Source of the DNA: Brienomyrus brachyistius
Lineage: Eukaryota; Chordata; Actinopteri; Osteoglossiformes; Mormyridae
DNA: 64,000 nt
Assembly (NCBI RefSeq): GCF_023856365.1
Contig: NC_064539.1
Span: 21,703,019-21,767,018 of the forward strand
Direction: 5' to 3'
The number at the start of each line of letters is the position of its first letter. Position 1 is the first letter of the stretch. Shown piece after piece: positions 59,101 through 64,000 of the stretch. The position numbers were made by a program, and so were the translations under genes. Below the pieces are notes generated by a model. That model did no database searches, was not told the origin of the DNA, and was given only the letters and a program-made list of their open reading frames with translations.

Positions 59101-62100
59101 AGACTGGGACTGGACGGCTGGCGATGCAGCGGCCGCGGGTCCTGCCATCATCTCCCCCTCTGCCGCACTCAAGCTTTTCCAGGATGTCAGCAGGACGACG
59201 GCCGGCGATGGGAAGAAGGTAATTAAGCCTCCTGGGTGGCATCTCCGTAAACTTCATTTCCCCAATGGGGGCATGGTTAAAAGCACAATTACTGTTTCCT
59301 CATGGGGATTGAAACCCTGCCGATGAATCGCCGTGATTACCATCTCTTCCCCCCCCCCGGATGTGCACAAGCCTGAGCAATATAACTACAGTCTAACGTA
59401 GCAGAACCCCAAGTAGCAGTCTGCTGGTCAGCACCATGTCCTTGTATGTTTACCTGAACATACTTCTGCAGGAGAGTGACCCCCAGGGTCTTGGCCTCAT
59501 CACCTGCTAAATCTCACCTGTCCCGAGCGCCTGGCATGGGCCTCTGCGCCTCCCTCTCCAACCTCCCTCTCCCTGACTCGTTGCTGCTGAGCGACGTGGG
59601 AAGACAATGCCGGCCGACATGCCAGACGGAGAGCGACAACACTACCAGCGTTTCTGCAGCTCCTGTGCTGAGGGATTCCCCCCACCCCCCACCCCCCACG
59701 TGGCCAGTGTTCCCAGCCCCCGTCATCCATGGCAGAAAGCGAAGTCTAGAGTGAACCCATGGACCATGTGGGCCACTCACCCAATGGTGTGGCGTGACAC
59801 GGAACGCATCATGATGGTGAAAAAACAAGCAGCACTAAAGTCTCAGACTGGCTGGTATGAGGGCTGCTGATGGACAGTACTGGGAGGCTCTGGGAGGGTG
59901 AGCAGGCTGCTGGACAGGGTAGAATGGGCTGTGAGAGAGGAGCAGCATCCCTGGAGGCCACCAGGCACCCACACGTGCCTTTTTACTGGGGAAAAGCTGC
60001 CCCAGGTGACAACCTCAGCTGGAGGGGCTCGATCACCGCTGCTATGGAAAGATGGGCTTTTAGGAGCTTATTGTTTACACGTCTGACCAGAGGAGGGGAC
60101 CTTGCCATAGAAACGACTTTAAATACAGTGCATGATATCACAGTATCCCACCCAAGGTGTGTGTGTGTGTGTTTGCACCTGGATCTTTTTAACACTTGCA
60201 GACAAACCACTAATTAGGTGGGAACATGTGCGTTTAAAGTGTCCTTAGCATGTTAGCGTGTTACTGTGGCCACTGTGAAGGCTGATGTACTGGGTGCAAT
60301 CCGCAGAAAAGCAGTCATGCTGCACAGCACAGGGATGTTCTGGAGAGGCATCAAGCCAAAGAGGCCCGAGAGTCCAAAACCCCAAAACCACCGGAGGCTG
60401 GGGACTGAAATGCATTTATGATGCAAGCAGAACTAAACACTAATGTTGAAATCCATTCTTCTCGAAGCGTCATTCTCGCACAATGCCTCGATAGCGGGCC
60501 GTGCTCATCTGCGCAGCCGCACGCGTCGCAAAATGATCACATGATGCGCTCAGTCGCTGGAAGGTACAACGGCGGTGCCCCAGGGCATTTCTTGAGGCTG
60601 CTGTCTGCCACCCCCCCCCCTTGGTCATGTCTACAGAGACCAGCGGGGGTTCGCCGGTCCTTCTGCCCCGAGGTGCACGATAATCCGTGTGATGTATTTT
60701 TCTGATTTTCTGATAGGCCGCCCCACTGCTGACGTCTCCATGCACGACTGCTGCCCATTGTTATTTGCTCCCACAATGCGAGTCCTGCACCGTGACCGCA
60801 AAGCGGTCACCACGTTCCACAGTGTTTGCCTCAGACCGCCACTTGGAATATGGGGCGGAGTACATCCGCGTGTGCAGTACCGCATGCCAGCGACCACTGT
60901 CCCGTACAGCTCTATGCCGAGGCGGGTGGTCACAGCCCGGCGTGAACGTGTCAGACAGAATGGGGGGTGTCCAGCTGCCTGGATGTCACTCGCATCCCAG
61001 AGGCTCATTAACACAGAGTCATATTGTCTTAACCTCTCTCCGGGCAAATATTTAGACAGAAAAGCTCATTTGCCAGAATGAAGAGCTATCATATTTATTT
61101 TAAATCCTTTGAGTCCGCCTAGTGGTGACTCTGTTGTTGCGCATGCAAAATAGAATTGTTAAAATGATTCTTTCAGCAGATGCTAGACGTATATAATCTT
61201 CAGCAAATTAGGTTTTTAACCTGTCAACAGTATGGTTAAATACATCCACAGCTAGGCTTTATATAAGCATGAATAGTCACGAATAGGCATGCAACCCAGG
61301 GGTTGTATGGTCTAATCCCATTAAGAAATCAACTGCAGTGGCCTTCAGATGGTAATTACGTTAATTTCTGCAGTGAAATATCCAGCTGTAAAACTGATTT
61401 AATTGTAAGTGACTTGGATCAAATGCGCCACTTCTGAAAAACTGCAAAAAGCGATTAAATCTGATCAAGTATTGGGCTTCATACCAGAGCATATAAACAG
61501 ATTTCTGAATCCCAAGTCCTTGATAAAGAGCAACAAAACAGCTTTGCTCTGTAACTAAGTTTCTTTTGGAGACAGCAGCAGTGACGTCTGGTCAGAGTAA
61601 CGCCATTCGCTGAACATCTTAGTTTCAAGAACGAAAGAAACAAAATCCAAACCGGTTTTCCGCCCCCAGCAGAGTTTCACACTTTTAAGGCAAAAAAAAG
61701 CGAAATGAGAGACGAGACCAAAATGAAAGAATAATATTCACCAACTTTGCTTTAGCTTTTCCACAAAATTGCCTTGACAAGCAACATAATTAGTTGTGTG
61801 CCCTTTGTCTGTATGCCGTAATAATCTAGACAGATAACAGATATGGGTTTCCGTGAGTGAAAACACATGCCTTGGTTTGGCTAATGAATGCTCTCAACCA
61901 CAAAGGGCCACCTTCACAGAATACTTCCAGAAAGACACTGAGAAAAGGAGAGATCTGAAAATTCAAAAGCGGGGGGGGTCTCTGAAAACTGGCTTCGTTA
62001 TCAAGACAAGTGGCCAGGCGCTGGCCAGGCTGGGCCACAGGAGGAGCCGTCTGAGTGGAGAGCGCCTAAGGTGGGAAAAGAATCCACATCAGTCAGGAAT

Positions 62101-64000
62101 ACCCAGCCAAGCCAGAGGACGCATTGTATGTCAGTCCCTGTCCCCTCTGAGGTGACACCACTGAGGTGGGGCAGACTCCTTCGACTCACGTTTCGCAGAC
62201 TTGCCTTCTGAGGAATCATTTTTGAAAGCCTCAGCTGGATCAAAACGAAAGATCTTTGTGGGACATTGGAGACGTCTCACCTCATCTCCACTCCACCGTG
62301 TACCAGGGCCTCCGGTCATGTGATTACAGTATGATCTCTTTTGTCTAACTATACTGTTTTGCTTCTCCACTAGAAGTTTCTGGGGAATAGCTTCTAGATT
62401 GACAATATCCAGAGATTAATATGAGAGAACAGTTATGGGAAGTACAGGCCTTCAAAGCTTGCATGGGTTTGACAAGAACATTCAGCGGAGGAACATAGTA
62501 TAGTGGGAACCATATTGAAGTATCTTGCACCCCAAGAACCATAGTGTGTGAAGTTACTATACACCTACCTAAGAAGATCTGCAGAATGACCAGCTGCCAG
62601 AGAAGCTTTTGACAAATACTGAATTTATTGGTTCGACTGCTCAAGCAAGCATTTCATTCCAGGGCCCAAGGGACCTCTCCGTGGGCTGCTTTTAATTCCA
62701 GCCAGTCCCATAATTAGTTAGGCTGGATTGGGCAGTAACTAAACACTAATCTACATGTCACATCTATTCACAGTGACAACCCACAGGTTCTTTAAGGGTA
62801 CAGCAACACAAGCATGGAGTTTAAAAAAGCAAACTTTTACCCAGCTGTACTTAGTGTCCATAAGAGACTAAGAGCGTGTATTGATTACAGTACTATCGTT
62901 ATCTCATCATTCAGGGTTTGATAAGACCAGTATTATACAACCAAAGCATAAATGAATAGATTTCACAAAGGTTCTTTCTATGGAATAACAGACGTCCAAA
63001 TAAACTCTTATAAGACATTCGTAAATGTGGATGTGTGAACCATGGGGAGAATTAAACATAGAAATTTCTTAAGAGTGCAGCAGAAACAGAAATCAGGCAA
63101 ATATCCTCCAGGTCTAGGAGATGTTTGATTTAACAAGCCAACATATTTCCCTCGTTCGCCGATGCTCCTTTGCTTCTCTTAAGCTCGGACGTCATTGTAT
63201 GATCATTTGCACGGCTTCCCTCTGAAGGGCTTCTGCCTCGATCTGTCATCACAAAAACACAGTGACAGGGGCTCAGTGTTGCGTAAGAGAATTTCCAGGA
63301 TCTCAATACCTCGAATTACCTAGGAAATGTTTGCGTAAGTCTCACGCCGTGGAAAAAAATTTATCAATTATATAAAATACCAGTAAGAAGACGCAAGGCC
63401 TCATCTGAGAACCTAACATTAACAAATGTAGTGAACTTTCTGATAATTAATATGTGTATTATATTCAGCAAATTAAACATAACAGATATTTTACTGTCAT
63501 AGACCCTGGCTTTGGGACAGGACTTATAACACTTTAAATTCAAAACGAAAAGGCTCAAACGGCCAAACACGAAAGGAGAAATATGTTTTCAGGAATCAAA
63601 CGAGGCAAAAACGGTCCTTAAAAAATTCCATGTGACAACTCGTTTAAAATATTACACTGTTGAAATATTTTTCTTCTGCAAGTGCGTATCTAGCTTTGTT
63701 CTCTGCTTATTGTTTCAGAGTCACCAAGGACTGAGTCGACTAAATGATTCCGACAAGTTGAAAAGTCAACACGAGAGCCCAATTTATATTTTCCTCAAAA
63801 AACTAGGGCTGAACAGCCAGACTTCAATCCCTGAAGTTGTGCTTCTTATTAGTGAATCGGCCTCAGAGCCAACCTGCTACACTGGTCCGCGGGTTATTAA
63901 TAACACTCCAGTCTGCCAGAGTCATCTAAAGATGTTGTCTGACATCTTGCCAAGAATAAGATTGTGGAAATATTACATGTAGTAATAAAGCGATTATAAA
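56128..64000. other. Gene-free distal stretch
   Basis: Holds the hairpin at 57794, a G18 run (58897-58914) and a short GT run near 60157. From 61090 onward it is AT-rich with few frames. No exon, RNA gene or mobile element was recognised. Confidence 0.55.
57794..57834. other. Perfect inverted repeat (18-bp arms, 5-bp loop)
   Basis: cacaggaagtacatcact, then gccct, then its exact reverse complement. The arms carry an ETS-type core (aggaagt). A partial third copy, acaggaagcaattcgg, follows at about 57852. The hairpin is too short for a usual pre-miRNA. Confidence 0.9.

Noticed and set aside
60689..61081. A gene with overlapping frames of 130 codons (plus) and 138 codons (minus)
   Set aside because: Both strands are open without a recognisable protein, and no splice signals support either frame.

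Overview
This window is vertebrate nuclear DNA, almost certainly from a teleost fish. It has one multi-exon gene with long introns, three copies of tRNA-derived fish-type SINEs, two Tc1-family transposon copies, long CA/GT/GA microsatellites and many minisatellites. There is no operon-like packing, and most open frames of 60-150 codons are chance frames. The longest open frames, up to 389 codons, simply run through tandem repeats whose units lack stop codons.

The one confidently recognised gene is fgf10 (fibroblast growth factor 10, a secreted heparin-binding ligand for FGFR2b). It lies on the minus strand from 43124 (start codon) to 29515 (stop), in three coding exons with the canonical FGF structure: exon 1 at 43124-42826, a 104-bp exon 2 at 31019-30916, and exon 3 at 29706-29515. 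Intron 1 is about 11.8 kb (phase 1) and intron 2 about 1.2 kb (phase 0). All four splice dinucleotides are intact and a polyadenylation signal follows at 29194-29199. The sequence is divergent for FGF10, which suggests the second teleost paralog (fgf10b type). Two anomalies stand out. An extra base at about 42953 shifts the frame in exon 1, so the gene as written encodes only a signal peptide and a short tail. The exon 1 cysteine equivalent to human Cys106 is an aspartate codon. A 21-codon upstream reading frame overlaps the start codon.

Region by region (plus-strand coordinates): 1-13.9 kb is gene-free, with a SINE flanked by a 12-bp target duplication (1863-2085), a hAT-type MITE (3830-3992), a SINE head (6985-7050), a small repeat family near 8.3 and 9.2 kb, and a Tc1 remnant carrying a nested SINE (10281-10727). 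From 13.9 to 28 kb there are three large minisatellites (13-, 42- and 38/39-bp units) separated by unique sequence. From 28.5 to 43.7 kb lies fgf10 with a GC-rich 5' end. Its intron 1 holds a 35-bp CpG-rich array, a CA repeat, a 220-bp pyrimidine tract and a 48-bp array with ten evenly spaced CACGTG E-boxes. From 43.7 to 64 kb there is a GA repeat, 52- and 30-bp arrays, a full-length degenerate Tc1 element (50415-51955), degenerate arrays at 54.5 and 55.2 kb, a complete SINE with a 10-bp target duplication, and a perfect 18-bp-arm hairpin at 57794-57834. Two exon-like blocks of unknown identity (28558-28890 and 53408-53546, both minus strand) are listed with low confidence.
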